Source of the DNA: Elysia chlorotica
Taxonomy: Eukaryota > Mollusca > Gastropoda > Plakobranchidae
Assembly: GCA_003991915.1 (NCBI GenBank)
Contig: RQTK01000206.1
Span: 481,483 to 545,482 of the forward strand
Direction of reading: 5' to 3'
Length of the DNA stretch: 64,000 nt
This document shows positions 11,301-22,675 of this stretch, in pieces. The notes under the pieces were generated by a model, which was given only the letters and a program-made list of their open reading frames with translations, was not told where the DNA came from and ran no database searches. A program made the translations under genes and the position numbers. Position 1 is the stretch's first letter. Each line of letters begins with the position of its first letter.

Positions 11301-14300
11301 AATATGCACTTTAAATTGTTCAAATAGATTCATTAAAACTTGAGATTTTGCATTTTAAAGACAGAAATTCGCGAAAAGCAGATACTGAGAGAATTATGTT
11401 TATAAAGTTTATTGTCGTTATTTCATGGAAATTTTCCATGTAAAGCGTTCAGAAACATATTGAATATCACAGGATAATTATATGGTAACATGTGATGGGC
11501 CCAAAAAAAAAAGAAGTTTTTTTTACATGTTTGTAAAATTAATGCATTAAGAGTAATAACCTTCTGCATGACCAAAAACTTTTTGAAATTAGCTCTTATC
11601 AAAGGGGGAAAAAACTACCGTATGTAATTTCTTTCTCGTTTCTGGGCAAAAAAAAAAAAAATTTTGAAATTGGCTTCTAAGCAGCGTATATTTAAAAAAC
11701 AATCATAAATATTCACTAATCTGCACATACCAGTGATTACTTAGATAGGCACACTCACCAATCAGCCACTAATAACAAGTCCAAACCTAGATATGTTGCT
11801 TTAGAAATATTTATGAAGCATCAGAATATAGAATATTAAAAAGAATATTCTTACCCTAACAACAGCTTCAGAACAGTCATCCGTAGCTGTAACATCATCA
11901 TCAATCAGTTGATGAGTCCAAAAAAGTAATGAGCTGAGCTGTGCTGAAAAAATATTTGTAAGACTTCAGACCTTTAAATATGGAGACAGATCCACATTGT
12001 ATGAAATGGAAAAAATATATATATATAATAATTTAGGGCTAAATTATACCTGAGTCATTCACACAAAAAATAGTGCCCCCCAGCATGCATGTATTTAAAA
12101 TGTTATGAATTATGACTTTTACTTTCGTTTTGTTTATGCTTCTACACTTTGAAGAGATAACCTCAGTAATTTCAACTTTTTATATTTCAAACTTGTTGAG
12201 TTATGTTTAGTTCAGTCTGGCAATCTGTTGTTTATTGCACAATTTTTTTCTGACAAAGTTGAGGTCATGTACTGATTATCTTGCTATGAAAGAAATATTC
12301 AATCATGGATTGATTTTTTGTCTTTCAATATATAAGGAAATATCTTCTGAAAGGGAAACAGGCGTCATGCACTTTGTAAACACCACACAATGAAGTAAAA
12401 ACCCTATACTATACATGTTTGGGGCCAATCCTGCAAATTTTCGCCAAAAATGTGAATAGCAACCCATGTCAGTTGTAAAAACAAACTTGAGTATGTCACT
12501 GAACATGGATTAAGTAGTGTATGCTCAATGTAGACAAGTTAGTCTGTAGGATACATCTCTTATTCTTTATTGTTTATTCTTTTTGCCCAAATAGTGTTTT
12601 GAATCATACCATCTGAGTGCATACAATAAACACATGGTCACACATTTTCCCTGCCGTAGAAACATATTTAAAATGACTTTGTAACTTGGCCAAAAGGGGT
12701 TACGTGCGTAGGATGTTTTAGCTTATCAATATGTTCACAAGTCACAGGCTGTTATTAAATGATTCCATGTTAATCTATTTCTAGACTGAAAAGGGATATA
12801 AATCTTTATAAATGAACTGTTTTCGTCAACTGGGCTTTATGTTTCCCGCAAAAAGTCATGAGGTTCGATACTTTGTAAAATAATGCCTGATATGGCTCAA
12901 CTTTAAGTTAATCTTTGTATCTATCTAAATCATAATGCCTAGGCTATGTCATATATGATTTGTGAGTTGGGTCTACTCTAAATTTTAAGTTGGGATCTAT
13001 GGTGCCAAAATCTCTAGGAAGAAGGTTCTTGTTCAGGAACTATGTCTATAGCTAAACTCTATATCTAGAGAAAAAAGGAAAACCCATTTTATAAGAACAC
13101 CCTAAATAATCAGATCTGTCTAGATCTGGATCTAGGCTTATTTCTAATAATCTATAAAGGAGCTATCTAGGTTTAGGTTTTTTCCAATCATCTTTTCAGA
13201 GGTCGAATATGGAAAATAGTAAAAAAAAAAAGTGCGTAACATTAGACTTTGTAATTTTTTTTTCTTACGGACGTCACTCTTACAAAGTTACAATCGCTTT
13301 TGTCTTAAACTGGTATAAAGCTGTTGGAACAGTATCATGTTTTAATGTTGGTTTTTATGCTAGCTTCTAATAGAAAGAGATTGGGTTTCTTTAATCATGG
13401 TTTTATTTTTCTGACGGATGTAACAGTTACACAGTATTTTTTTATACATGTATTTTTTTTATATAGTCAGTGATAGATTTGCCCCTGAAAGAAGCTTATA
13501 TTGTCTCAAGGCATGTAGAGATGTGGTACCAAACATAATTATAAAAGTATATTTTGCAATTCTTACAAAATGGTATGTAATTTTATCTAACGGACGTCAA
13601 TTTACAAAGTATACATGTCATATTACCATAAATATGAATTTTTTTTTTAAAGAGAATCAGTGATTTAGGCTAACAAGAAACAGAATCAAAGCTCATTATA
13701 AGGTTATTCAAAGTTATTAAAGAAAACACTTTGTATCAGTTACATCGGATCCGTTAGCTCTGGACTTTCCCCCTTGTGTAAAAATCTATCATTAATTTAT
13801 CTTCTAACTTTGATTTTCTATACTTTCAATACGTTAATGATACAGGAAATCCCAAATTTAAGAATTTGAGTTAATCTTAAAATTCACTTGCTTTTTCAGG
13901 TTTCAGACACTAGTTTGTAAGAATGGGTCATATGCAAATTTACACAATTAAATTCTTATAAGCTGATATGTTTAATTTCAATGTTATAATCTTTTATATA
14001 AAATCTCCTTGTAAAAAAAAAAAAAAGTTGATCTAGTTTGCATGGCTCAATTATTTTGCAACATATGTCTTTTCAAATTTTGTGACAAATGTGTTGTTTT
14101 TTTTCCTGACAGCCAGTGGGGCAAGGGGACGCCAGGTTGCATGGAAATGCCATGGGAGATGCTCAGAAAAAGGTAACCTTTTCATTCAGTTGCTTTATCA
14201 ATTTGTAACCAGTGTTCCGCAAATTTCTGTATTTTTCTACAATTCAGTTCTTAAAAATTCCTGAAAAATCAGTGAAATAGCAACTGTCTGATATTTCGAT

Positions 14301-17300
14301 GCAGAAAATTTTAGTCCTATGTGAGACAAATTTGGAATTCAGAAGTATGTATAACTAATTGAGAGAAACTGGCATGGGCCATTTTGTTTACAGTCTCGTT
14401 CCTTATTTGCGCCTCTTAAACAGTAATTTTAGCCACATTCTGGCTTCTTGATTTGAGAACAGGTGTGGGTAGAGATTTACACTTAACATAGTTCTAGGCC
14501 TCAACTGTCATTAGCAGCATGCTTCTGGCCTATCTGTAGATCTTGATACTTTTGGTGTGTGTTGGGGGAAGGGTTGCTAAAAACTGTTTTTTTAGAATGT
14601 AGTTATTCTATGGAAAGCTCTAAGATGCTGACAGTTTCTTGGGAATATACCAAGTTGTCTTGTTTTGCAGTCTTATGCTCAAAATCTTCTGGTGCTAGTT
14701 GGTATTGTGCAATATTTTTTTTTAATAGGACCTGGAAGTCATTTGCAGTACAAATTAAAAACCCTTTTTTTCTGTCCCCAGAAAATGCCGCAAGTTGCCA
14801 GTGAAATCCTGCGAGTAGCTGTTGACAGGCACCAGAAGGGTTTAATGCACCCTCTTATCTACCAAGTTCTTACTCAGGTATTGTCACCTTCTACTATACA
14901 GAGTTGCCACTTTTTTTTTTTTGGCACATTGCATGTTCTGTTCATGTGCGTATGGTCTTGTAATTGCAATTGGCTTTTACACTGTACTGAGTTTATTTGG
15001 AAAGTAGGACTGTAACTGCGGGTGCTTCGCTTGATAATCTTTGATAATTACTGCCTCCCAATACATCCATCTGTCGTGTCCTGAGTTGGCAAGCAGGCTG
15101 TGCGATTTTCCGCAGGAGTCAGAAAATTGGTCTAATGAAAGTCGTGGGATGTAGATCTAATTAACTTTAAATATTATTAGCGTTGGCTTAGTGGAGGCAT
15201 AAAGATAGCTCAGTCTCCAGTGCTCGGGGCTGAGGAGCATGAGGTCCAAGGTTCAAATCTTTGATGTCGCCGCTCTTTTTTCACAAGATGTAATTATATA
15301 TTTCACATCCAGCATCATGCTTTTAACCTTCTCTGTTGGGCTGGACAAAATAGTAACAACAGATAATTGGATATGCATCTTTGTTTGAGAAAAGTAATAC
15401 ATGTTCGCACTACTGTTTTTCAATTAGTAACTGGGAGAAGTCAACGCTGTATTGCTTGTCAATAGGTAACAGGGAGAAGTCAAAACTGTGTGTGTTGTTT
15501 GTCAAATGGTAACAGGGAGAAGTAAAAATGTATTGTTTGTCATTTGGTGAATCTGTATCTACTGTTTGTCAATTGGTAACAGGGAGAATATTGTTTGTCA
15601 TTTGGTGAATCTGTATCTACTGTTTGTCAATTGGTAACAGGGAGAAGTGAAACTGTATTGTTTGTCATTTGGTGAATCTGTATCTACTGTTTGTCAATTG
15701 GTAACAGGGAGAAGTGAAACTGTATTGTTTGTCATTTGGTGAATCTGTATCTACTGTTTGTCAATTGGTAACAGGGAGAAGTGAAACTGTATTGTTTGTC
15801 ATTTGGTGAATCTGTATCTACTGTTTGTCAAATGGTAACAGGGAGAAGTGAAACTGTATTGTTTGTCATTTGGTGAATCTGTATCTACTGTTTGTCAAAT
15901 GGTAACAGGGAGAAGTGAAACTGTATTGTTTGTCATTTGGTGAATCTGTATCTACTGTTTGTCAATTGGTAACAGGGAGAAGTGAAACTGTATTGTTTGT
16001 CATTTGGTGAATCTGTATCTACTGTTTGTCAAATGGTAACAGTGATCCTGACGATGATGTGGAGTGACTCGGCACTCATGATGAACACCAGCTACGTCCC
16101 ACAGCATCTGCTCATCTTCTGCTCTGTGCTCAGGTATGCCCAACTCTACTAGATTTGGCAAAGTCGTAGAATTTCTTCTTTAATCTGCAACCCCAGCAGC
16201 TGAAAAATCAATGGATTTTCTCAAACCTAAGTGGCAGCCCTGAGACAGCGGAGCGAGTTGTTTTTTATATATGCTAGAACTGGTGATCTAGAGATGAAAG
16301 AGCTTCAAAACAAAACAAAGTAGAAAAAGTTTGCAATGGAATTTCGTCTCCAGAGATTTTGTAGTTTCACTTTGCTTGGCGTCAACAATCAGTCAGTATG
16401 GCTTTCAACTTCATGCAATCATTGACACTACTGATGACAATTTTGAAGACAGTGGCATAGATTTAGACTTTTGAAACCAAGATGTCAAGCTTATAGGAGG
16501 CACTAAAGGCGTATATGGTATAAGAGTCTGAGGGGGGAAAACACTTAACCATTTAAATTATTTGTTTTTAATGAAAAGCTAAAGAAATATGAATACATAT
16601 GATAATAATTGAAAACAATTTTCAACTCTCCTTTTCTTTGAATTTATTTCATTACATTCATGTTTTTCATTGTTTTCGTATGAAATTTTAAAGTTTGTGT
16701 TTGTAAAAATCATGAAAAAAAAAAAAGATGTATCTCGATGCACAACACATATCTTAACAGCTATAGCGCTCCCAATGTTGTTTTGATAATAGCACCATGA
16801 TTAGGATTGCATCTTTGATTTACAGCGTTACGGGTCAGAAACTTTACATTTTAAGTTGAGCACACCAGCTTTCTCTATGATGATGCTCTATAGACAAGCA
16901 TATATCTGAAATTCTGTTGATTCAATGCTCTGAGAGAAAGACAATGTCAAATAGAAGACATAACCATTTTTCACAATTTGCATTATCATGTTATCAGAAT
17001 TGCTAAACCGCTAGCGATCTGTCCATGCGGGGATCCCGTCTTTGTTTGCTGGTGCTACGTAGATAGTTTGTTTCCAAAAATCCAGTTTGTGGACGACCAG
17101 TTAGACTGATTTAGACTTGAAATTTAAATCATCCTCCCTGTCAAGAGCTCGTCCCCTTACAGTTCTTACACTTGCACCATCAAACAACTTAGCATTTTGT
17201 AGCACTACGTTTACCGGGACACCCTGTTTGTGGTATTCCCCTTTAAATTGCTGATTGAAGACATACCTCCAAGCAAACCTATGTCTTTCCGAAGTGACAC

Positions 17301-18321
17301 TGCATCATGTGAAGGTGAATTTAGATCTAGGTCTAGACTGTAGCTTTATATTCTAAGTCTAGTTGATATCCAATGCTATAGATCTAGATCTAGATCTAAA
17401 TCTGTGATATAAATTGGGAACTAGATAGTTGATCTTGAGGGGCGAACAAGCTGAAGTAGCAAAGCATCTGGTTCTCAGTGCCTAGTTCGAGACCGACGAC
17501 TGGGCAAAATAAAAAGATTTGTTCCCCACAGATTGGTTCAGTCAATGACAATGGTGTATGTTATAATTGCTTTTAGCTAGAAAGCTTAAATTCTTTAGCC
17601 AACCGTCTTAAAAATATTATATTTAGTTCACGCAAAACCTGGATATTTCTGACACTAGCGGTGGAAAAAAAAATAAATAAAGAAAGACACACACAATAAA
17701 GGAAAATTTAACAACAAAAACACATTTATTAAATAACACTTGTCCTTGGTGTAGTTTTCAAAGTTATGGTTAAGCTTGTGTCTAAGTCAGTATTAATAGC
17801 TGAACCTCATGAGCTTGACCATGGGTTAGCCTTAGGTAAGTGACCAGTCACGCTAAATTTCTGTATTTGCTTTTTCAATAGTTGGCAACTATGCTGTAAG
17901 TCAGTATTGATAGCTGAACCAAAATTAATAAGCGTTAAGTGACTAATCATGCTAAAAATCTGTATTTGCTTTCTCAAAATTTGGAAGCTATGCTGTATTA
18001 TTACAATAAATTAATTGGACATTTTCGAAACAAAATCAAGTTTCACATTCTTGTGTTTATTAAGACTGCTTAAAATTAATCTTTGGATATAGCAAAAGTT
18101 CTGTTTGTAATGTTCGCTGTAGTTTCTTTATATTGTTTGCTGCATCTTGAATTTTTTTGTCATCTTATCTTAATTATTGCATTCTCTCCCCCCCCCCACC
18201 CTCTTTGTACAGATACCTTATTCAGTATGGGCGTGTTTTGCAAAGACAAGAGCTTGATGCATTCCTTGCTATGTCTGTGTCGCCATTACTCCACGATGTT
18301 CAAACAATGCAAGACCTGAAG
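2366..18321 (+). CDS. FAM120A-like: FAM120-family protein (constitutive coactivator of PPAR-gamma-like), partial, 9 exons
   Basis: Exons read by eye: 2366-3098, 7069-7145, 7712-7818, 9270-9379, 11050-11096, 14113-14172, 14782-14877, 16043-16133, 18213-18321. The first seven join in frame to about 410 residues. The protein opens MGVKDFQDFLE, the XPG/FEN-like N-terminus of this family. It is followed by VDAESCLDRLYGG, DWVCGGQWN, VVFFNGALEK, KGTPPPKVWW and LNPNRFCIFAALLGN, all family hallmarks. Exon 9 contains RQELDAFLA. FAM120 proteins are cytoplasmic RNA-binding scaffolds; the nuclease-like fold is thought to be inactive. About 125 residues expected between exons 7 and 8 are missing, and direct 7-to-8 splicing would create CAG-TGA, a stop. 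The arginine/glycine-rich C-terminal part is also absent. Exon 2 uses a weak donor (GTTCGT). FAM120A, B and C cannot be separated; one ancestral invertebrate gene is likely. Confidence 0.88.
3796..4735. repeat. Dispersed repeat copy A, interrupted by a ~450-bp insertion
   Basis: The segment 3796-4102 aligns by eye with 19343-19652. Both contain GCATTGCAAAGCATCAATTT and the flanking TTATAAxGTACTTTxGTTTTCACT. The similarity resumes at about 4555-4735 (TATAAACCCC-CAGCCAT-TTATT; AAAAATCAC), matching 19660-19850. The intervening ~450 bp (about 4105-4555) is absent from the second copy, so it is probably a later insertion. No terminal structure or coding potential is seen, so the class is unknown. 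Confidence 0.7.
6067..6170 (-). repeat. Short dispersed repeat shared with 61.6 kb
   Basis: The reverse strand contains GATATAGAGGGCAAGGTAGT, which closely matches GATATAGAGGGAAAGGTCGT on the plus strand at about 61647-61670. The similarity extends some tens of bases on the 5' side (TCTGTTAACCTTGGCAGCC versus TCTGTTTACATGGCGACC). It is an unclassified repeat; only these two copies can be compared. Confidence 0.5.
8153..8383 (+). mobile_element. tRNA-derived SINE with 15-bp target-site duplication
   Basis: The insert at 8168-8368 begins with a tRNA-like head. An A-box-like TGGTCTAGGAG is followed by a B-box-like GAGTTTGAATCC at the proper spacing for RNA polymerase III. The body ends with GCTGCTGTTGGACGTTAAA and a C-rich tail, a 3' end typical of molluscan SINEs. 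It is flanked by identical 15-bp copies of CCGCTATTAATAGAG at 8153-8167 and 8369-8383, a clear target-site duplication. It lies in a FAM120 intron. The perfect duplication suggests a fairly recent insertion. Confidence 0.88.
9678..9950. repeat. GA-rich microsatellite followed by AAT/ATG/TTG trinucleotide runs
   Basis: Imperfect (GA)n with interspersed GGGG blocks covers about 9678-9890. It is followed at 9900-9945 by consecutive short runs of AAT, ATG and TTG. It lies in a FAM120 intron. Open frames crossing it encode only low-complexity peptide and were ignored. Confidence 0.9.
10440..10620. repeat. Dispersed repeat, second copy near 57 kb
   Basis: The stretch containing CTCATCGGTTCGTTCGGCCG and TTGTGGCCTAGTG matches about 56975-57110 (CTCATTGGTTTGCTCGGACG, TTGTGGCTTAGCG). 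The match includes the upstream CAACCGCAGCATCC versus CGACCGCAACATCC. Similarity covers at least 90 bp in the same orientation. This is an unclassified interspersed element, possibly SINE-derived. Confidence 0.65.
11097..14112. other. FAM120 intron 5 (about 3 kb), no features recognised
   Basis: AT-rich intronic sequence with many poly-A and poly-T runs. The short motif TGTGATGGGCC occurs twice (near 11201 and 11490). No exon with matching phase, transposon termini or RNA gene could be supported. Confidence 0.5.
15180..15290 (+). repeat. Possible tRNA-derived SINE fragment
   Basis: GTTGGCTTAGTGGAGG resembles an A-box region, and GGTCCAAGGTTCAAATCTT some 65 bp further resembles a pol III B-box. 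The cloverleaf cannot be completed and no target-site duplication is visible, so this is a candidate SINE head and not a tRNA gene. Confidence 0.35.
15420..16042. repeat. 67-bp minisatellite abutting a FAM120 splice acceptor
   Basis: About nine tandem units share TTTGTCATTTGGTGAATCTG, TATCTACTGTTTGTCAA and TGGTAACAGGGAGAAGTG, with a period of about 67 bp from about 15590. More degenerate starter units lie at 15420-15590. The last unit runs into the intron end, so the TGGTAACAG that recurs in each unit is also the acceptor used for the exon beginning at 16043. The array sits exactly where expected FAM120 exons are missing. Confidence 0.9.
17455..17530 (+). repeat. Possible tRNA-like/SINE fragment in a FAM120 intron
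   Basis: TAGTTCGAGACCGACGAC resembles a pol III B-box, with AGCTGAAGTAGCAAAGC upstream in the A-box position. A full cloverleaf or target duplication is not visible. A short TCTAGA-type microsatellite lies just upstream (about 17325-17405). Confidence 0.3.
17778..17995. repeat. Two-copy imperfect tandem duplication (about 110 bp unit)
   Basis: TAAGTCAGTATTxATAGCTG at about 17783 and 17896 begins two diverged copies. Each copy ends in CTGTATTTGCTTTxTCAA followed by a GG-AxCTATGCTGTA motif. The repeat lies in the last visible FAM120 intron. Confidence 0.75.
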
Positions 18322-19342
18322 GTTTGTCAAACCTGCAAATACTATATTAACATAGTCATGGGTGGAAATTTTTCCAGAATATATGTGTGCTCACCTGGAC
18401 TGGGTCTGGACAAAGGAAGCAATGCAGGGTGCCCAGCAAGCTCGTAAATTTAGCAGCATAGTCGTAAAGTTTGTAAATGGTAGTCAATTTGCAACAAGGT
18501 CGTGAAAATGCCATCATAGATAGTAAAATCATATAAACAGATCAAGCACATTGTTAGGCAATGTTTGCTGTACCTTTAACATTTGCCATAAGTTATCTAC
18601 TTTCGTTTTGGCGACTTTCTTTTCAACAATCTGGTCTGGGTTGATTACTGGTCTGTATTCAGGTGAAAATGAGTATCAAGGAATGAGAATTTTGATTCAA
18701 TTGAAAACTAGTGAGTTGAGGTAATCGGTTACTAGTATATGTAGCTCCCCATTTATCTGTTCTAACACTAAGAGTGGCACTGACATGAAAACGCAGCATG
18801 CATGCAATCCAAATCGCCTGATGTCTTCTGGATTTTTGTCGTAGTTTTATCACCTTATCTCTAGCTTACATCTACATCTAGGAATCTAGGAGAATTGTTG
18901 GTTTCAGTACAAAGAAAAGGAAAGCTGAGAAGTGAAAGAAATGGTCTCCAAAAAGTAAAAATAGAATTAGATATACCCACAAGGAAGGCAGATGACCTTG
19001 CTGAGGATGCAGAGGAAGGGATGCACTAACCAAAGCCATGCCATTTTAGTGCAAATGCTTTGAGAATAGATGCTAGAGATAAAAAGAAAAACATGTAGCT
19101 ACAATGGAGGCCTCTTTTCCGCATTTATGCTAACAATCAGTGCATTACCAGACCTGCCAACATTACGGTTAGGGTGTAATGTATACGCCCAATGCGGAGA
19201 ATTACGCTACGAGCCGTCCTTGCAGTAATGAGTATTATGCAGATATGAAAATAGTGTAATCTATAACTTATGTTTCTAGCCACTGGTTCAGATATGGCCC
19301 AACAAAATAGACCACTAACACACATCGATTTTACATATCCGA

Positions 19343-19850
19343 TTATAAGGTACTTTCGTTTTCACTCATTCAATACAATTGCTATTTCCACTGATTTTAT
19401 TGTTTGATTTATCGTATAACGATAGTCAGCTTTATGTCTACTAGCGTCCGGTCATAATTTTTCGTTTGGGTTGTGTTCAATAGTGGAATACGCAGTTGAT
19501 GCCTGCATTGCAAAGCATCAATTTGCATTGATCAATGTTGTGAGAGCAACAATTTTAAGTTAAAGAAGTAGGCTAAGGATTCGCCATCGTGTTGCATATA
19601 AGCTCTGTTAAACCTGATGTGTGCTAGACCAGGTGAAGGTTATTATCTACACAGCCAAAAAAATTGTATTGTACTAAAGGTATTTTGAGGAGAAATTCAT
19701 TTCATAATTATTCTTTCAATTTTTCAAATAGATTATATTGGCTTCTCTTTTATAAACCCCACAGCCATTTTATTCTCTTTAATTTTTTCTTATTTAATAC
19801 AGAACTTCAAAGTAAAAAATCACGAAAAGAAATCGAAATAATTGTTTTTT
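19343..19850. repeat. Dispersed repeat copy B
   Basis: Matches the intron 1 repeat at 3796-4735 without its internal insertion. Shared landmarks are TTATAAGGTACTTTCGTTTT, GCATTGCAAAGCATCAATTT and TATAAACCCCACAGCCATTT. Orientation is the same as copy A. Confidence 0.7.
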
Positions 19851-20187
19851 CTTTTTTCCTTATATGAAACCTACGGTAAACCGAAATCGTCGGCCAGCAT
19901 ACTATCGATAAACCGAAAAGAAATTACGAACTTCATGCCGCTGGGTGGTAGAGTTTCTCGAAAAATCAGCGTATTCGGACATACCTTTCCATCCCTTATG
20001 CAATGCAGTACCCCTACCAGTCATGAGTCATCACATCTATCACTAACAAGGCCCACCATCACCCCTCTCTTGCTAATCAGCGCCACCAATAGGCTTACAT
20101 TTACACGCTGATCATCGTGAGCCACCTGTGCCTAGGCCCATGCAGTCTCTAACACTAAAAATTAATGTGCGTAGCCAAGCAGACATT

Positions 20188-20741
20188 GTTGCATCACTTT
20201 TTACAGTACACACTGATCAGCGCGTGCCATCTAGACCTAGCCCAACACATTCTCTAACAGTAACACCAAATGTGCGAAGTCTCGGCAAACATTGTTGCAT
20301 CACTCATCACTGTCTGTGCGCATGTGATCATCAGGCTGGCTGAGTGACTGCTCGGCGGACAAACTTAGACTCGTACTTGCATTGTTATGGTTACTAGATG
20401 TAGGACGAGGGGTCAAGGGGTGCCTTGAAATTGAAAGGGGAGAGAGAGGTGGTAGAAAGAGACAGTTGCATCACTTTTTACAGTACACACTGATCAGCGC
20501 GTGCCATCTAGACCTAGCCCAACACAGTCTCTAACAGTAACACAAAATGTGCGAAGTCTTGGCAAACATTGTTGCATCACTCATCACTGTCTGTGCGCAT
20601 GTGATCATCAGGCTGGCTGAGTGACTGCTCGGCGGACAAACTTAGACTCGTACTTGCATTGTTATGGTTACTAGATCTAAGATGAGGGGTCAAGGGGTGC
20701 CTTGAAATTGAAAGGGGAGAGAGAGGTGGAGAGAGAATGAG
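20188..20741. repeat. 277-bp tandem duplication (two copies)
   Basis: Copy 1 begins at 20188 and copy 2 at 20465, both with GTTGCATCACTTTTTACAGT. They run in parallel through GATCATCAGGCTGGCTGAGT to the GGGGAGAGAGAGGTGG end. Only a handful of substitutions separate them, implying a recent duplication. The 3' end continues into a GA microsatellite. Confidence 0.92.
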
Positions 20742-20749
20742 AAAGAGAG

Positions 20750-20766
20750 AGGGGATCATTAAAAAG

Positions 20767-20814
<48 letters not shown>

Positions 20815-20940
20815 TTGGGGGAGGGGGGGGGGGTCATTAAAAAGATCGAGAGAGATGTGTTGAATGAGTGAATGAAAGGTAAAAGTGAAATGAAGAAGAC
20901 TAGTCTAGATCTAAATCTTGAGAGAGAGAGAGAGAGAGAT
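20750..20940. repeat. GA-dinucleotide microsatellite with G-rich interruption
   Basis: Two pure (GA)n tracts (about 20770-20812 and 20918-20939) are separated by a poly-G run near 20820-20833 and a repeated CATTAAAAAGATCGAGAGA motif. Confidence 0.92.
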
Positions 20941-21764
20941 ACCAATCTCGACTTTCAGTTCCAGTCAATGACACTAACAGTCATCTCCAAGAAAGTGATG
21001 ATTCGCATTTTCTCATTTGCGTTACTATGAGCTCAATATGCGTTTTCGAACAAGTAACCTAGATCTAGTTAATCCTTTATTCGTGCGATTAATACCATTT
21101 TAATATCCAGCCCTTGACCTTCGTCCTTATTTACAACTCCTTCCCGTGCACGATTCTTCTGTGAGAGAAACATACCTATCTTTCAATCTTCACATCCAAT
21201 CCTCGGACGCTATTGTTATTTCCAACTAATCATTCTTATTGTTCGGAAAGTTATCAGCCAATTTTATTTATATCTAACTTCATGTGGTTATTAATGTCTA
21301 CGATTTAACATTCTTTTGCAAAACATGCGCCTATGTACTTTTGCAACCAAGAAAATTAGCATAGGTCTAATTCAAACTACAGCCTGATCTTGATAGAGAA
21401 ACCTGGTTCTGCTAAGGCGGTTTGACTTTGAGGAGATCACACTATATCCAAACGACCAGCTTATTTGAGCTGAACTCTAGATCATAACTAGATCGAATCT
21501 AGATATATATTTTACCTGTGCACTGATGTGCGCTATCACAATGAAGATCCTATACGGCGGCAGGATTACAAAGCGTGATTGCCGGGACTTTGCCGATCAT
21601 ATTATACACAAGTCTGAGTCTACACGCACTAAAAACATCATAATTTTCAATAGTGTGTCAGACCAAATTTTGCTATGCTCACAATAGATTATCGTGTTTC
21701 TTTCCAAAGAAATGACAAAAACTATCAGACTTTTCTCCTCACTTTTGGACACCTCTCCTCCCTC

Positions 21765-22015
21765 CCTGTCTCTCTCTCTCTTTCTCTCGATCTCTTCTTC
21801 TCATCCCTCTTTATCTCTCTGTTTCCCTCTCTTTACTTTCTAACTTATCTGTGTGTGTGTGTGTGTGTGTCTCTCTCTCTCTCTCTCTGTCGCCTCACAC
21901 ATTCTTTTTCTATTTCGTTCTTTCTCGTTTTTTTAGACTCACCTTCTTCTTCTCTCGTTCGGTTTTTATTTCTTCTTATTCCCACCTCTGTCTGCATGTC
22001 TATTTGTGTGTGTGT

Positions 22016-22074
<59 letters not shown>

Positions 22075-22075
22075 C
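21765..22075. repeat. CT/GT microsatellite cluster
   Basis: Pyrimidine-rich sequence with (GT)n-(CT)n compound tracts at about 21850-21888 and 22005-22064, ending in (AT)n. It lies about 0.6 kb upstream of the first visible ROCK exon. Confidence 0.92.
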
Positions 22076-22675
22076 TGCTTGAAAGTTGGAATGTTTCAGA
22101 AGAGGAATGTTTAATAAACGGTCTATTATTATATTTGCTAATCATTACAAGGATCCATTATTTTGTCAAAATAGGTATTGAGAGAAGTGTAGTAAATCAA
22201 TTTTGCTATATTTGGTAAGAATTTAAAAGACCCATGGGGTCACAAAATTACCCCCAAGGCATTTGTATAATCGACAATAGGTTTTTGGTTCTTTGTTTAT
22301 TTTAAAAAGAAATTTAAAATATTTTTTGTGTTGGTTTTGTTTTTGTTTTTGTGTATAGCAATATTGAGGCAGAAACACTATAAATCTATAGTGTGTATAG
22401 ATACTCCCTCTTCACATGTACTGAGTACATGTATCATGATTAACACATACCCAACTAACAAAGAAAAACTGCTTTTGTACCTGTTTTGCCTGAAAAAATA
22501 TCTCTTTTTTTTTTGCTATGGAAATGTGGCTTTTTCATGTAGGCAGGTCTGGCTTTCAAATATAATTATATTTTACGGTGAAACAAGGTAATTAATTGGA
22601 CCTTAATATCCCTATAGATAGTTCATTGTATGGACTTGCACCCTTGTTTCATAGTATTTTCTTGTAATCTTCCAG

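Larger units (their letters stand above)
18322..22675. other. Gene-free border between the FAM120 and ROCK fragments
   Basis: No exon of either gene could be found here. The FAM120 exons expected next and the ROCK exons expected before are both absent. The region consists of dispersed repeat copy B (19343-19850), a 277-bp tandem duplication (20188-20741) and long GA and CT microsatellites (about 20750-20940 and 21765-22070). All long open frames in the microsatellites are low-complexity artefacts. Confidence 0.6.

Noticed and set aside
15180..15290. Possible tRNA gene
   Set aside because: Only isolated A- and B-box-like words; stems cannot be completed, so it is kept only as a weak SINE candidate.
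15420..16042. Regular repeats that superficially resemble a CRISPR array
   Set aside because: Units are contiguous 67-bp tandem copies with no unique spacers, inside an intron of an animal gene.
18157..18447. 96-codon open frame around FAM120 exon 9
   Set aside because: Only 18213-18321 is coding; the rest is the flanking intron, bounded by clear acceptor and donor sites.
20577..20945. 122-codon minus-strand open frame
   Set aside because: Low-complexity Ser/Leu product of a GA tract joined to one unit of the tandem duplication.
21675..22218. Long Ser/Leu and Arg/Glu open frames
   Set aside because: They are translations of CT and GT microsatellites; no family, no splice context, and frames are open on several strands at once.
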